64,000 nucleotides of DNA from Limnomonas spitsbergensis. Its lineage: Eukaryota; Chlorophyta; Chlorophyceae; Chlamydomonadales. The DNA lies in contig JAYJMM010000120.1 in assembly GCA_037349105.1 (NCBI GenBank), positions 3,531,001 to 3,595,000 on the forward strand. The letters run 5' to 3'. A model generated the notes under the pieces. It was not told the origin of the DNA and did not search any database. It was given only the letters and a program-made list of their open reading frames with translations. This document shows, in pieces, positions 1-11,530 of the stretch. Position 1 is the first letter of the stretch. Every line of letters begins with the position of its first letter. A program made the translations under genes and the position numbers.

Positions 1-64
1 GTATGTCCCGGCTGGCTGGATCATAAACTCTGGAAGGCCCTGCATCTTGCAGCTCCCGGCAAAA

Positions 65-125
65 GGGGTGGACTGCCAATGGGTAGACTGCCAAGGGGTG
101 GACTGCCAAGGGGTGGACTGCCAAG
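65..125 (+). repeat. 15-bp minisatellite
   Basis: About four tandem copies of a unit close to ggggtggactgccaa. No gene is recognisable around it. The open frames across it are by-products of the repeat. Confidence 0.7.
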
Positions 126-359
126 AGTCACAGCCTGTTCACACTCATCTCATCCATCTTTCAAATGCAGTCAAACACCCAAGCCCTTTCCTTCAAAAGG
201 TGGAGCCAGAGAAGGTCAACAATCTGCCTCCAGATTTCCAGACGACTCTGCCCCATCCAACCGACCATCTGTTTGTTGCACCAGACTCGATGGAGGGGTG
301 GACCAATGCAAAGGTCGGACACGCAAGCAGGTGCCGAAACCGTCACTCGGAGCCGAGCT

Positions 360-660
360 CTGACATGACGTAGTTGGCCTCTCCGGCTCCAACACAGCAG
401 CAGAACTTGACGCATAAGCACTGGGCCTGGAGAGGCTGGCCTTTCCTCCAGGGAGTAGAGAGCTGCTGGCTGGTCCAGCTCTTGTGCACAGTCCCCGGCC
501 TCGTCAGGGGGCAGCTGTTTGCATGGTCCAAAGTGCGAGACGCAGGAGAGGCGGCAACGTCCACGCTCGGAGATGGCTGCCTGGCAAGCCGTCGCATGCC
601 GCCATAGCAAGGGGGTGACGTGGCATGGAGGTCGCTGCCGCTGATGGCGCAGACCCATGG
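360..660 (+). repeat. Dispersed repeat family R3, copy 1
   Basis: This stretch is a diverged copy of the one at about 8930-9170. Shared blocks include cacagcagcag near the start, gctgctggc followed by ggtccagctcttgtg in the middle, and ggtcgctgccgctg at the end, in the same order and spacing. No coding capacity is recognised. It may be a decayed transposable element; its termini are not defined. Confidence 0.55.
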
Positions 661-1984
661 CTGCTGCTGCCTTTCCGAGGCGGCCTCCAGGGGAGCGCTT
701 TGAAAGGTGGTGAGCTGTGAAGGCGATAAGGGTGCCTCGGGCAGAATGATGTCGTCTGCAGGCGCAGCATCATTAATTGTTCAAGTGCGCGCTTCAGCTA
801 CAATAATGCTGCATCTTGGCCTACGGCTGAGGTGGCTCCTACTGGTACAAAAGCCTTAAAGTTGGAGCCACTGGCTATAAAGGTTAAGCGGTTTGGTCCC
901 ACTTGGCCAAGTGATGGCGGCCCCCCCAAAGCTGGTATGGCTCGCACTCAATGAAACGATGACTGGCATGACAGCGGCGAGGGCTAACAGGATGATATCG
1001 AGATAGAGAAGACTGGGTAATCTGAATCCTGAAGGTTCCCGATCAATTCAAAACCCGCATTTAAGATGGTTGCACACATTGTTCTGGATGCTAGCTCAGC
1101 CAGAGTCTTTAGGCATATGACGATGCCCTTCTACCCATCAGCGTTTCCTTTTCCTAGTCTCGACTGCACTACATCTCAGCTGCCTACCGGCCTACGGCCA
1201 CTCGGCCAGAGGCTCTATGCATGGTCAGCCACACTGCAAGGGGCACGGGTCGTAAGCGCAGGCAGGCTTAGCTTGACGGCCGCTGGGCGGCCCGCCGGAT
1301 GCGAGCTTGTGGCCGGAAAAATAAAAACTGCCCAGAGGCAAACGCACCTATGATGAAACGAGGTGGTTGTTCCGTCTTGGGTGCTGCGTTCTTGACCAGA
1401 AGAGGAGTTACCCGAGGAGGGATGCCAGCAGCCGTCCTAGCAGCGGAGGCGTCGGTGGCCCCCTGCTTTGAGCCAGAGGCAAGCCGCCCTTTGGTGATTG
1501 CCTGCTGAGCGCTGGACGCAAGCTGCCCTTTCTTGACCTCGTTCTCATCGCAGAACATGGGGTGCTGCACTCTGGCCTTGGGGCTGATGAGCACGACTGC
1601 GGCATGCAAACGCGGGGGCATGCAGCTGTGTCATTGCGCGGCATGGTTCCTCAAATGGAACGAGGAAACGGTCACATCTTTCATGTTGCTGTTCTGTGTG
1701 TAACGCCGAGGTTGTTATAGAGCCTGCCCAAGTTTTATTTTTTCTTACTTGAAATTTAAACCTGACAAATCCAATCGGGGTCCAACTAACTAAGAATCAC
1801 TCCTGTTAAGTAAGAAGAACAATTTCATATTCAGGCATAAATTCAGGGCAGCAGAAGCTAGGTGGCAGACGTCTGCCAGTGTGGCACTGTCTACACGTGG
1901 AAGGTCTGCCAGACGGCTCAAGAACCACAGCAGTCAAAGCCATTGATGTTTTTTTTGATTTCCTGGTCTTTCAGCTTCAATTCA
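661..1984. other. No gene recognised
   Basis: Only short unsupported open frames on both strands. I see no RNA gene, no domain signature and no tandem repeat. Confidence 0.5.
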
Positions 1985-2165
1985 TCAACATCACAGTGTA
2001 CTGCCGGGAAGCCTGGTTCAGGAAGCCCTGCTGCATGGGCCTCTGGCCATAAGCCGGTTAAGTTTTGTCCCCCACAAGCCCTGTGGTGGCTAGCCAGTGG
2101 TGTACCAAGGGCGGTCTGGTTCTGTACTTCTGTGGCTCTCATTAAAATTGAGCATGTCCAAAAGC
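1985..2165 (+). repeat. Dispersed repeat family R4, diverged copy
   Basis: Resembles the better copies at about 24375, 35885 and 36925. Shared blocks are aattca near the start, aagccctgctg with a following gggcc, and tttgtcccc near the middle. The family ends near a (t)aataaacacag motif in other copies; here the end is degraded. No coding capacity. Confidence 0.4.
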
Positions 2166-2969
2166 TGATTAAGCTGACTGACTTCGGCATTCAGCTAGAG
2201 ACTTGGCTGCACAGTGGGGACTCTCAGAGCCAGGAATCAGGATACTAGAGCAGCTCATTAAACTCTCACGGAAGTCTGCTCAGTCGCTCAGCGGCCTTGT
2301 CTATCAGAAAATGTATGCCGCGAGGAAATGAGGAACTAATGTGTCGGAAAAGTAAGCACCCGCGGAAAAGTGTCGGGATTATCTGCCTCCACTACTTTTA
2401 AAGCATGAAGTGGTTTGGAATGCTATTCGGTTTGTTTGGTCTACGAATGAAGTGCCGATTTTTTAGGTTGTAGCTTACTGGCACCAACTGGCACTGACCT
2501 GGCTGGTGGTGTCCTCGGCACATTGTGCTGGACGCTTGGTGGACAGACAGGGAGAGAATGCGTTGCTGCTTGTATTAATGAATGTCAATTGGAATGGGTG
2601 GGAATTTGCCTGCAGATTCGGGTCATGTAGCGATAAGCAATGCACGTTCGCCAGGCGATGCGACCTCGTTTCGGAACGCGGGTTCGGTCTAAACCCCCAG
2701 GGCTCGTCACCGCCGGGTGGCTCGTCACAGCGGTTGGTCCCGACATTAAGTCATTAACGTGAAGGGCCATCCTGAGTCGGGGTCATTGCCAGCGTGGTAC
2801 TTCGAGATTGGGCTCCATGGATAGCATTCCTGTTAACTCCAGGTAATGGGGTAGTGCCAGGGTCACAGTGGTCACACCAGTCCTGAACCAACCGCCTTTT
2901 GTTTGTACCCGGCCTGTTCGTGGCATGCGGCGGGCTAGGGTTGACGGTTTGGTCGTTTGGGATTTGTGG
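2166..2969. other. No gene recognised
   Basis: Unique-looking sequence with no supported open frame, RNA gene or repeat. Confidence 0.45.
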
Positions 2970-3057
2970 ATCCTAGCGCCCTCCGCTTCTCCTTGTCGAT
3001 ACAGTTACGCTCAGCTGTTAAGCTGTATTGACAAGGAGAAGCGGAGGGAGCTAGGAT
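2970..3057. repeat. Long inverted repeat (35-bp arms, 18-bp spacer)
   Basis: The left arm 2970-3004 and right arm 3023-3057 are reverse complements with only two mismatches; one would be a G-U pair in RNA. The spacer is 3005-3022. The arms contain gcttctccttgtc and its complement gacaaggagaagc. It lies about 60 bases before the first reverse-transcriptase relic, so it may be an element terminus, a small hairpin element, or the product of an inverted duplication. Confidence 0.85.
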
Positions 3058-3114
3058 GGACAGGCCCTCTGGACATCGCCATTGACTTTCAACAGTTGTA
3101 CCCCCTGCTCTTCA

Positions 3115-4000
3115 ACCTCCACATCACCTACCTGGCCTGATCGCAGCCAAGTGCCTGGCAGAGGGGCTGCGCTGGTGGCGGGGCGACGACTCAGGTGCTT
3201 GCTATATGCGGATATTTTAACCCTGCTAGCCGGCAGCCCGGCAGGGCTGCAGCGCTTGCTAGGTACCCTTCATGATTATGCGGCAGTTAAACAGCTCCGG
3301 GTCAACGAAAGCAAGACAGAGATCTTGGAGTTTGGCAGCCGCTTAGCACCGCAGCGCCGACATCCAGCCAGCCCATATATGCGTCTATGGCCCAGATATG
3401 ACAGTGCTGAAGCGCGTTTAGGAATACAAGTTCTTGGGCATCATTCAGCACGAGAGCGGCAGCATGAAGAACTAGGCCATGCATGGAGGAGAGGTGCCTC
3501 GGGCTGCCGTGCTGCAGCGTGTCTGCCGCATAGGTGCCAAGGTGCATCTGAGGCATTATCAGGCTACACACATCCAGCTTGCGGCTACCTACGCAGCGCC
3601 TGCAGCCAACTACGGTAATGTGGTGGGCCACCAGTACCACCAGTCACATTCGATCGCGGCAATATATCCAGAGCAAGATGCAGTCTAGCTTCCTTCAGAG
3701 CCTTAGCCAGGTGGGGCTGCCTGCATCCGCCGCTAGTTGGGGAGTCATGAAGGAGCTACAGATCCAACCGCTACAGCAAGTTTGCTGGCTCGACATGCTC
3801 CGCTTCTATAATAGAGCGGTGACGCCGGCAGCAGGACAGCCCTTTTTTGGCAGCAGCCATGGCGGCCGATATGCTGCTAGCGCTCTGACAGAACAGAGAG
3901 CGCTACTGGTGCAGTGAGCTGCTAGGTGCCTTGAAGGAGCTGGAGCGGGGTGAAACCGTCCCCAAACTGCGTCAGGAACACTTGCGGCAGCAATTTACCG
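3115..4000 (+). pseudogene. Non-LTR retrotransposon reverse transcriptase relic, 3' part (copy A)
   Basis: The conceptual translation, spread over several frames, follows the C-terminal half of the RT region of copy B downstream. Shared parts include the catalytic-loop region, a S-K-T-E-I-(L/M) block, a FGSRLA block, the GIQ/GII-Q-H motif, and an AAxYAAPAA stretch. The usual YADD catalytic box reads YADI, and stops and frameshifts break the frame, so it cannot encode an active enzyme. The N-terminal half of the RT is absent before it, as expected of a 5'-truncated insertion. The family is inferred from the RT motifs; the clade is not determined. Confidence 0.75.
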
Positions 4001-4073
4001 TCACTATGCCCCCCTCTCCAGAAGCGCCACAGAGAACCTTGCCCCCTACCACCGCTCAGCCGGAGGACCTAGG

Positions 4074-5660
4074 GTGTCAGCTGCACAGCTTGCCTTTTGC
4101 ATCAACAGGGCTTTCTCCTGCATGCGCGCGCACACCGCGGCGGGTCTAGACGGTCTGGCGGCTCGATTCATCAAGCTGGCTGTGGTAGAGGACGATTCAG
4201 AGAGGGAGCAACGGCACATGCTGAGAGATCTGCTGCGAGACTGGCTGACAGGGTGGTGGTGAGGGGGGGTATGTCTAGTGCATGGCAGCCAGTCAGGATT
4301 CAGCCTGTTTACAAGAAGGGCGACCCCCTTGACCCCGGTAAGTAGCGGCCCATCGCCATCACTAGCGTGCTTTACTGGCTGTATGCTAGCATGCTCACAC
4401 CCATCACTGATGAGTGGGCACGATTGCGCGGCCACGTCCCTCCTGAGCAGTTTGGGCTCAACAACGCTGTAGCACGCTCCCGGCCGCTTTCCTCCTTGGA
4501 CATGCAGCCCATGCTCAACGGGCAGCTGCAGGCCGTGGAAAGTTGGATGTGGCCTGTGTGGACTTCACCAAGGCCTACGACAGCGTGCTGCAGGGACAGT
4601 TGTGGCGGCAATTATGTGAGCACCTTCACATGACTGCATATCTGTTACGCGCTGTGCAAGCGCTTTATGCCGGTGCAGTTTACACGCTCACAAACGGCCA
4701 CAAGCGCACTGGTGCTGTACCTTGCACCAGAGGCATCAAGCTTGGCTGTCCTCTTGAGCCCTCTGCTATTTTATACCTCAGCGACCTGCCGGCCATGCTT
4801 GCAACCAAGTGCCCGGCAGAGGGCATTGCAGTATAGGCGGGGCGACAGCTACGCTGCCTGCCGTCTGCAGACGACATCTCCCTGCTAGCCCGCACCCCAG
4901 TGGGGCTGCAGCGCATGCTTGATGCCCTGCATGAGCATGCGGCAGATAAATAGCTTTAGTTCAACATCAGCAAGACAGAGATCATGGTGTTTGGCAGCCG
5001 CTTGGCATCGCAGCGCCGACAGCCAGCCCATGTGTGCGTTTACAGCCCTGACTGCGCCGCGCTGAAGCGTATCCAAGAATTCAAGTTCTTGGGCATCATT
5101 CAGCACGAAAGCGGCAGCTTGAAGAGGACCATGCAAGGTAGAGAGGCGCTTTTGGCTGCCGCGCTGCACCGTGTTCGCCGCATGGCTGCCAAGGTGCGCC
5201 TAAAGCACCATCTACCAACACTCATGACGTTGGCAGCTGTTTACGCAGCGCCTGCGGCCATCAACGGCGACGTGGTGTGGGCCACCAGCCACCTCCAGCC
5301 GCGGCTATGTCTTCACATCAAGATGCAGTCCAGCATGCTTCAGCACTTGCGCTCGGCTGCGGGGCTACCCGCATCAGCCGCCAGCTGGGGGGGCCTGAGA
5401 GAGCTGCAGGTCCAGCCATTACGGTGAGACTGGTGTACCCATATTATCCGCTTCTACAATGCAACGATGGCACCGGCAGTACAGCAAGACAGCCCTCTAA
5501 TGGCTGAGGCCATGGCAGCAGATATGCAGCTTGCAGTCAGCCAGGGCACTGGAGGATGCACCTGGTACTCTGATCTGCTGGGTGCACTGGAGGAGCTGGA
5601 GCGGGGGCAGCCTCCCCCAAATTGCACGAGGCAGCAGCTGATCTACAGCGCCTACCCGTC
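4074..5660 (+). pseudogene. Non-LTR retrotransposon reverse transcriptase relic (copy B)
   Basis: This second, longer relic shows the typical order of RT motifs: TAAGLDG, PVYKKGDPLDPG followed by a stop and RPIAITSVLYW, then VDFTKAYDSV (motif A), GIKLGCPLEPSA (motif B), SADDISLLA in place of YADDxxLL (motif C), and SKTEIMVFGS. In-frame stops lie at the K*R junction, before the catalytic box and near the end of the block, so the element is dead. From about 4765 on it aligns with copy A. The order A then B suggests two insertions, or duplication of one element, each later mutated. No endonuclease or nucleic-acid-binding ORF1 is visible nearby. Confidence 0.8.
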
Positions 5661-5689
5661 ACAGAGGTGTTGGCTCTGGGGGAGCTCAG

Positions 5690-6689
5690 GTGCCCGACTT
5701 CTGTGCCTTTCCGGACTTTTCTTTTGTTACTTTATTTTGTGTCCCCTCATGAGGTTTCTTTATTAATTTCTCCCATCAGAACAGTTGGGCGCCCATGCGG
5801 CCGAGCCTTCTTGTGCATGGCCCAGAGGTGGAACATGCATCATTGACCTACAGCCTTTACCCGTCACAGAGGTGCTAGCGCTAGTGGATGCAGCCTACAA
5901 GCGGGCGCAGTAGGAAGTGAATGGCCGTGAGGACCCCAGGGATGCTGCTGCCCAATACAGGTCCGTCCTTTTTTGTTTATGTTGTTGTTGTTCGGAGGGT
6001 GGAGGCTCTTTCCTTCTTTTCTCTCGTGCCTTCTCTCCTGAGTTTCCTAGCAGATTTATTTTGCCGACATGTCTAAGCTTTATATTTAAGCAGGGCCCAG
6101 AGGTGTAACATCATTAACCAGTTGCACGATGTTCATGTTCCCACACATAGGAGGGTGGCACACCATGCGGCATGGCTGAACCATGGTCCTGGCTGTGCAT
6201 CTTAGCTGGAATCCCTTGCCAGCCCCACGCGGCCGAGCGTTTAACAGGCTCCAGCTGGTATGTGCCAATGCGCCACCCTAATGGGGTTAGGCAAGGCCCA
6301 CGGAATGGGGAGACCCTGGCTTTCAAAAGAAGAAAATGTGGTCAATTTTTGAAGGCTAGGATCTGGAGGGACCTGGGATTTGGATGGTCATTTTCTGGGG
6401 AGGTCTTGTCACATTCTCTTAGTGTCCAAAAAGGTCCTCCCCAGGGCGCTGAATATTCCCTTTGAATCCATACTAACTTGGACAGGCATGTGTGGGAGGA
6501 TCGTTGTGGAAGATGCGGTCCAACTACTTGAGGGCTAGATTCCAGAGTTTCTGGAAAAGTGGCGGGAAATTGGACTTCCTGCTCTCTATTTTGTTTGTTG
6601 GGGGGGGCTCCCTCCTCTCCCTTCTCTTTTCCTTCGCTGTTCAGTTTCTAACAAGACACTTAAACTCTGACTCTGTCAAGCCTTGTGAG
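5690..6689 (+). repeat. Dispersed repeat family R2, several fragments
   Basis: Contains R2 fragments near 5775-5845 and 6085-6250, recognised by the blocks gggcgcc-acg-ggccgagc and gggcccagaggtg. The 6085-6250 stretch is homologous, in opposite orientation, to 49935-50075: cacataggagg, accatgg, tagctggaat and ggccgagcgtt occur in the same order. A short duplicate of the end of RT copy B lies near 5855-5910. The rest holds no recognisable gene. Confidence 0.6.
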
Positions 6690-6905
6690 CAAGGCGATTA
6701 TAGTGGGGTTCATTCCCATGCTACTGCTCAGTGGTTGTGTGTTGGTTGCTTGCCCATGGGGGTCACTGGTTTTCGCTCGCTGTCCTAGCGTATTTAGTGC
6801 CTGTCCCGATTTACGGGCACAAGTCCCATGCATCAAATGTGATGCCCCGTTGGACTGTAAAAACTTCACAAACTTCACAGCAGGGCCTTCAGGTGCAACC
6901 ATTGA
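6690..6905 (+). repeat. Dispersed repeat family R1, copy 1
   Basis: One of three clear copies in the window; the others are 11335-11530 and, reversed, 63745-63975. Shared blocks include ggttcattcccatgctactg, gctcgctgtcctagcg, cccatgcatcaaa and gactgtaaaa followed by acttcaca. No open frame is conserved among the copies, so it is probably non-autonomous. Confidence 0.75.
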
Positions 6906-8929
6906 TTCGTGTTTTGTGTAGGGCTATACTTCAAAGGGGCTAGCGATCTTCAGGCCGCCTTTCCTTTTCGGGGAGGGGTCTTCTCCTTTTGTATTCCTCA
7001 CTTTCCACTCTTGTTTCCTCCTCCCAACACTGTTGGGCGCCTACGTGGCCGAGCCTTTTCGAGAAGGGTCCAAAGGTCAATTGCGTTATGCCTCAGGGCT
7101 CTGGGCCTGAGGTGTTACGTCATTTTCCTTCCTTTCCTCGAATGTCACCTTTTCCCCCTAGCTGACATTTGGACAGTTATAGAGGCGAGCATTTTTCAGC
7201 CGGGCGTTAGGGTATATCTTGCATGCCGGTACTGGCAGGGGGTGCTGGCATGCCTTAATGTTTTTTTTGCCTTTCTGTAACGTGTCCTCTTCAGATGCCT
7301 CATCATGCACCATGACCTCACACGATGGTCAGGAGCATGGACAAGTTCATCAGCATTATTTTACAACCGAGTATTTGAAACCCCTATCTACACGGACCTT
7401 GCTTGAAACGCATATAACAAATGAAGTAAAGCCTGGGCCTTGTGCAGCGACATATCAAGCATCGTGCTAGCATTTATAATATGTAAAATGAGGATATACC
7501 TAGACTAACTACGCAATTCCACTTCAGACCGCAGAACGTCAGCATCATGTGCACCGCAAGATAACAATGAGGCAATCTAAAGAAGCTAATTCATGAGCTC
7601 GTGCCCACAACCGTACCGATGCACGTAAGAACAACGATGGCTTTGAAACCACACATCATGGCAAAATATTGAGGAGGAAAAGAGACAGCTACTACAATAA
7701 TTAATGGGATAGGAGGGGAAATCTATACAGAAGTAAGAAGGCCATATGAACACGCTGTAATGATAAAACACGTGAGGAAGACGCGACATTATTTGTCAGC
7801 TTAATAACATCAATCAGGCGTGCCAGGAGTTTTATGGGCCGCATGATGGAAATAAGGGGCAAATGAGGGGCATGCATGCACACAACTGCACGCCGCCAAG
7901 AGTAAACTACAACTTCAAAACTGCTCAGAGAGCATCGAAGTGCGGGGCCACTGCTAGGCCCATTGGGACAAACCGTGACCGGCGCTAAAATAAATAATGG
8001 AAGCCTCGAGACGGCTGTCGACCAATGGAGCCAACCAGGAGTACGAGTACGAGTACAAGCGCCCTGTAAGCAACCCAGGAAATCAAAACCCAGAAGGAGG
8101 TAAATCGGATCAAATACAGGGAACACGATTCTGCTAAAGATCAACGCAAAAAAACAGAACCATGGATTTAAAATCTTCAGCGTGCTGTGGAGGAGGGGAA
8201 AACAAAAGCCATCCCAAGCCTCTGCCTTGAATACCGCAGTGTGGACAGTGGAAAATGGAGGAAAACCCAATGGGGCAAGACGTGCAAGAGTGCCCGTCTC
8301 TGTGGGGTAATCGTCCTGCCAAAATGTCCAAAATTACCTGATGGTACGTTTTTCCTATTGAAATGTAAACACACTAAGGATGTCTGTGATAAGAGTCTAA
8401 AGCGCATCCAGACAGTTCACAAGATACGAACTTGCCTGGATACTTATATTTATACAGTGCCTTGATAACAACCTCTTTCCAGAGGCAGAGCAGCAGACGA
8501 TTAATAATACTCCCCATTGGGATGTCTTTAATCATACGATCCATCCACAACCTAGCAACAGCAACACACCATGCGAAGAGGAGCGCTCGAGACTTTAAAG
8601 CCTACAAATCTCCAGGAAATATTAGAGCCACCGGAGGCATGCACCAACAAAGGTTAAATCGGGCTTTTCTCCCTGGCCGGTTTGATAGCAGTGAAAGAGG
8701 GATACGCAGAAAGCATATACAGCTCGTCGCCACTCAAAAGGCCCCCCAAAGAGGATCCTCCTCAGTGCCATGGCACGTGCTGAAGGTGAAGGATGGACAA
8801 AAACTGCAACGGAGGAAAGGGGATGCCTGACGGTAGAAATAGAGTGCAGTGGGTATAGAGATGACCCACATTAACATAATCCCCTGCCAGCCCAGGCGTA
8901 CTTGCTCAAGAAGAGTTGGCCCGGTCAGC
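6906..8929. other. No gene recognised
   Basis: Begins with another R2 fragment (about 7025-7110). The rest is lower in GC than the gene regions. The longest open frame, on the minus strand at 7701-8270, shows no recognisable domain and no splice context. A short gtacga tandem lies near 8041-8062. Confidence 0.45.
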
Positions 8930-9170
8930 AACAATGTATCTGACCGCACCCACACCGACACAGCAGCAGCTGCCGACACACATGCAGAAGATCAGGTCAT
9001 CAGGCTGGCCCAGGAGCGCAAGCTGCTGGCAGGTCCAGCTCTTGTGAAGCGAACACGGCAAGCTATGAGGTGCCGGACAGCTGGCCGCGGTCTCCAGCAT
9101 GCCAGCTGCTCTGGCATTCGCCAGGGAAGGAAGGTCGCTGCCGCTGCTGTCCCGCATCCAGCGTTGCAGC
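8930..9170 (+). repeat. Dispersed repeat family R3, copy 2
   Basis: Diverged homologue of 360-660: cagcagcagctgc, gctgctggcaggtccagc and aaggtcgctgccgctg appear in the same order. No coding capacity. Confidence 0.55.
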
Positions 9171-10844
9171 TGTTTAGCAGTGGAACTTGCGGGGGTGCAC
9201 GTCGCAGGTTCTGCGAGCAGATGAGGAAAATAACATGGATCAGTTGAGGACAGGACATGGGAGTGACACATAAAACAATCCAATGCTGCATTGGCCTCAC
9301 ACAACCTAACGCAATCGCAGTGTAGACTGAGGCGCCCGTCCCTGGCATTCGTATCCTTTCTCAAGAATAATCATGCTTAAGCGCGGAGGGCATGTGGGTC
9401 TGAGCCAGCTTCGCTCGAGGAAGTGGATAGGATCACACAAAAATTATACCGGTATCACACATTCCTAGGTTTTCCTTTCCTCCCTCGCCTCATCCTAGGT
9501 TTCTTATCTTTCTAAGACGGTACCGATAGCTCAAATCTCAAGAGGTTTTCCCATCCCGAGGTGCAACGCGGTAGCGCAGAAGCAGGGGATGGAAGGCCGG
9601 GTGCCCGGGGTTTCCTCGAGGAGCAAACGGGTAGAAAGAAGGACCTTGTCTGTCAGGCCTATTGCAAGAGAGCAGCTCACCTCTAATGTCGCAGCAGTCT
9701 TGTCGCTTTGCAGCGATGCCAGAGTTGGAGGTGGAGATGTCAGCATAGAAACGTTCAGCAGATGCAGATCCAGAAGTTGATAGCGTGAGGCGCCCGCAGT
9801 CCGTTGTCAATGCGTCGAAGACAATATCTGCGGTGGTTGAGCATGATCATGGAGAGGGGCTATCACCAGATGCAAGAGAGGTTGGATCCCGCGGGCAGTC
9901 CGCGCCCTCCAAAAAAAGAAACTGTCCTCCCATACACGCGACGAACCTTCAGCGACATCACGGAACACAAGCAGGTTGTTCTCGGATCCCATTGAGTAGA
10001 AAATAACAGGGGAGAGCTTGTGATGGTGAAGATGTGACTGCCCAGCCGAGGTCCTTGTTTAAGGGCGGAGAGGAGAGGATTGAAGGGCATCGGCTCCGAT
10101 TTGGTTTCTGATCGTGCTGCCCACGCGCCGTGCATGATTGATGACGTGGCAAGTTTTCGCAAGGAAGTTCGCGGGAGCTGTCATAACATCTGGTAGCTCA
10201 AATAGCCGTTGCGGCTCCAAACCTCCCGTATAAATATCGCAAGGATCCGCGTCAGCTATTTCGTAGGAACGCGCGGCGCAAGCGGGTGCGCTTATCCACG
10301 CACGCATGATGTCTCGGAGTCGCCGCGTGCCGGTAGTTCGGGATGACACGACACCTCTTGGCACCGACCTGACGACTCCCCCGTTATGAATTGGTACCTG
10401 GCGAGGTGGGGCACGTTACTACTATGGTGCACGCACGTACGATGATCATCATCACAATGAACGCGGCCTCCCAAATTCATCTTCGATGGACCCACCCTGA
10501 TCCAACAACGATAGCCAGCAGGGTAGCCAGGTGAGATTCCAACGTTCCACTCCCCTACCTGATACAGCCATATACATCGGTTGGTCACAAACCGCGGCGG
10601 TGGGCTCCGAAAGGATTGCGTACACGTGACTCTGTCATTAAACTGTGCGTTCAAGTGCTGCGTGTGCTGTAGTCCCTGCCACCGGCCTAGCTCTATGCGC
10701 TTACGGTATGTTCCGAATGTTTCGGAACACCTGTTGTGTAAATTCATCTGTAGCAGGGGTGGCCAGCAAGCTCAACTGGCAGAGCGAACTAGAGCACTAC
10801 GGACTACCAATATCAAAATACTCGAGTTAGTGACTTCACACCCC
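9171..10844 (-). other. No gene recognised; possible decayed minus-strand coding sequence
   Basis: From about 10364 down to 9531 the minus strand carries a chain of open frames of 60-100 codons that hand over to one another with frame changes. This is the pattern expected of a coding sequence broken by small indels. I recognise no domain in any of them, and chance is not excluded. No RNA gene or tandem repeat is seen. Confidence 0.25.
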
Positions 10845-10995
10845 TGGGCTCCGGGCCCTGCACGAGAAGGCTCGGCCGCGTGGGCGCCCACCTGTTCAGA
10901 AGGGAGTGGAGAAGAAACTAATAAAAGGAGGAGGGGACTGAGGAAAAAAGGAGCACAGGGAAAGGCAAACAAGTCCGACACCTCAGCCTCTCTAG
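10845..10995 (-). repeat. Dispersed repeat family R2, reversed copy
   Basis: Read on the minus strand it shows the R2 blocks gggcgcccacg, ggccgagccttctcgtgc and gggcccggagcccagggg, followed by the same kind of pyrimidine-rich tail as the copy near 7025. Confidence 0.55.
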
Positions 10996-11160
10996 AAACT
11001 AGCCCTCAACACTGCCTACGACAGCGTCCACAAAAGCAAGCGCATCCCACCCTGCTCGGCCTGGCACAACCGGGGTCAACCGCTGCCTGCCTGGTGGAAG
11101 TTCGTAGCACCGCCCGGGCCGGGGAGTGGGGACCTGCTCACCCACGCTCCCGTAACTGCT
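10985..11160 (+). pseudogene. Possible reverse transcriptase fragment
   Basis: A short open stretch reads LNTAYDSVHKSK, like motif A of non-LTR reverse transcriptases (FTKAYDSV in copy B), followed by roughly 40 open codons. Nothing else of the enzyme is preserved. The match is short, so this is a weak call. Confidence 0.35.
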
Positions 11161-11334
11161 CCCTGACACTAGGGCACTGGAAGCAATCATGTAGTGCATC
11201 CTCTATATGCTCACCATCACCCCTTGACCAATGACCAGCATCGTTGGCAGCAGCATGTCTCTAGCCGCTGACCGCTGCGCCGCTATTTTGCACCCCCGTC
11301 ATATTTTATGACGGGGGATTATATTATGCACATC

Positions 11335-11530
11335 TTATTCATTCCCTTGCTACTGGTTGGTGGTTGCGTGCTGGTTGCTTGATTGCCCAGGGGGTCACTG
11401 TTTTTGCTCGCTGTCCTAGCGCATCTAGTGTATGTACCGGGTTTGGGGCACATGCCCCATGCATCAAAGATGATGCCGTGCTGGACTGTAAAACTTCACA
11501 CCAACCTTCACATTTCAGGGTCCACCTTCT
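11335..11530 (+). repeat. Dispersed repeat family R1, copy 2
   Basis: Shares gctcgctgtcctagcg, cccatgcatcaaa and gactgtaaaacttcaca with the copies at 6690 and 63745, with more substitutions than those two show against each other. Confidence 0.7.

Noticed and set aside
7701..8270. Minus-strand open frame of 189 codons
   Set aside because: No domain, no splice sites with matching neighbours, and hydrophobic composition of the kind produced by chance in AT-richer DNA.
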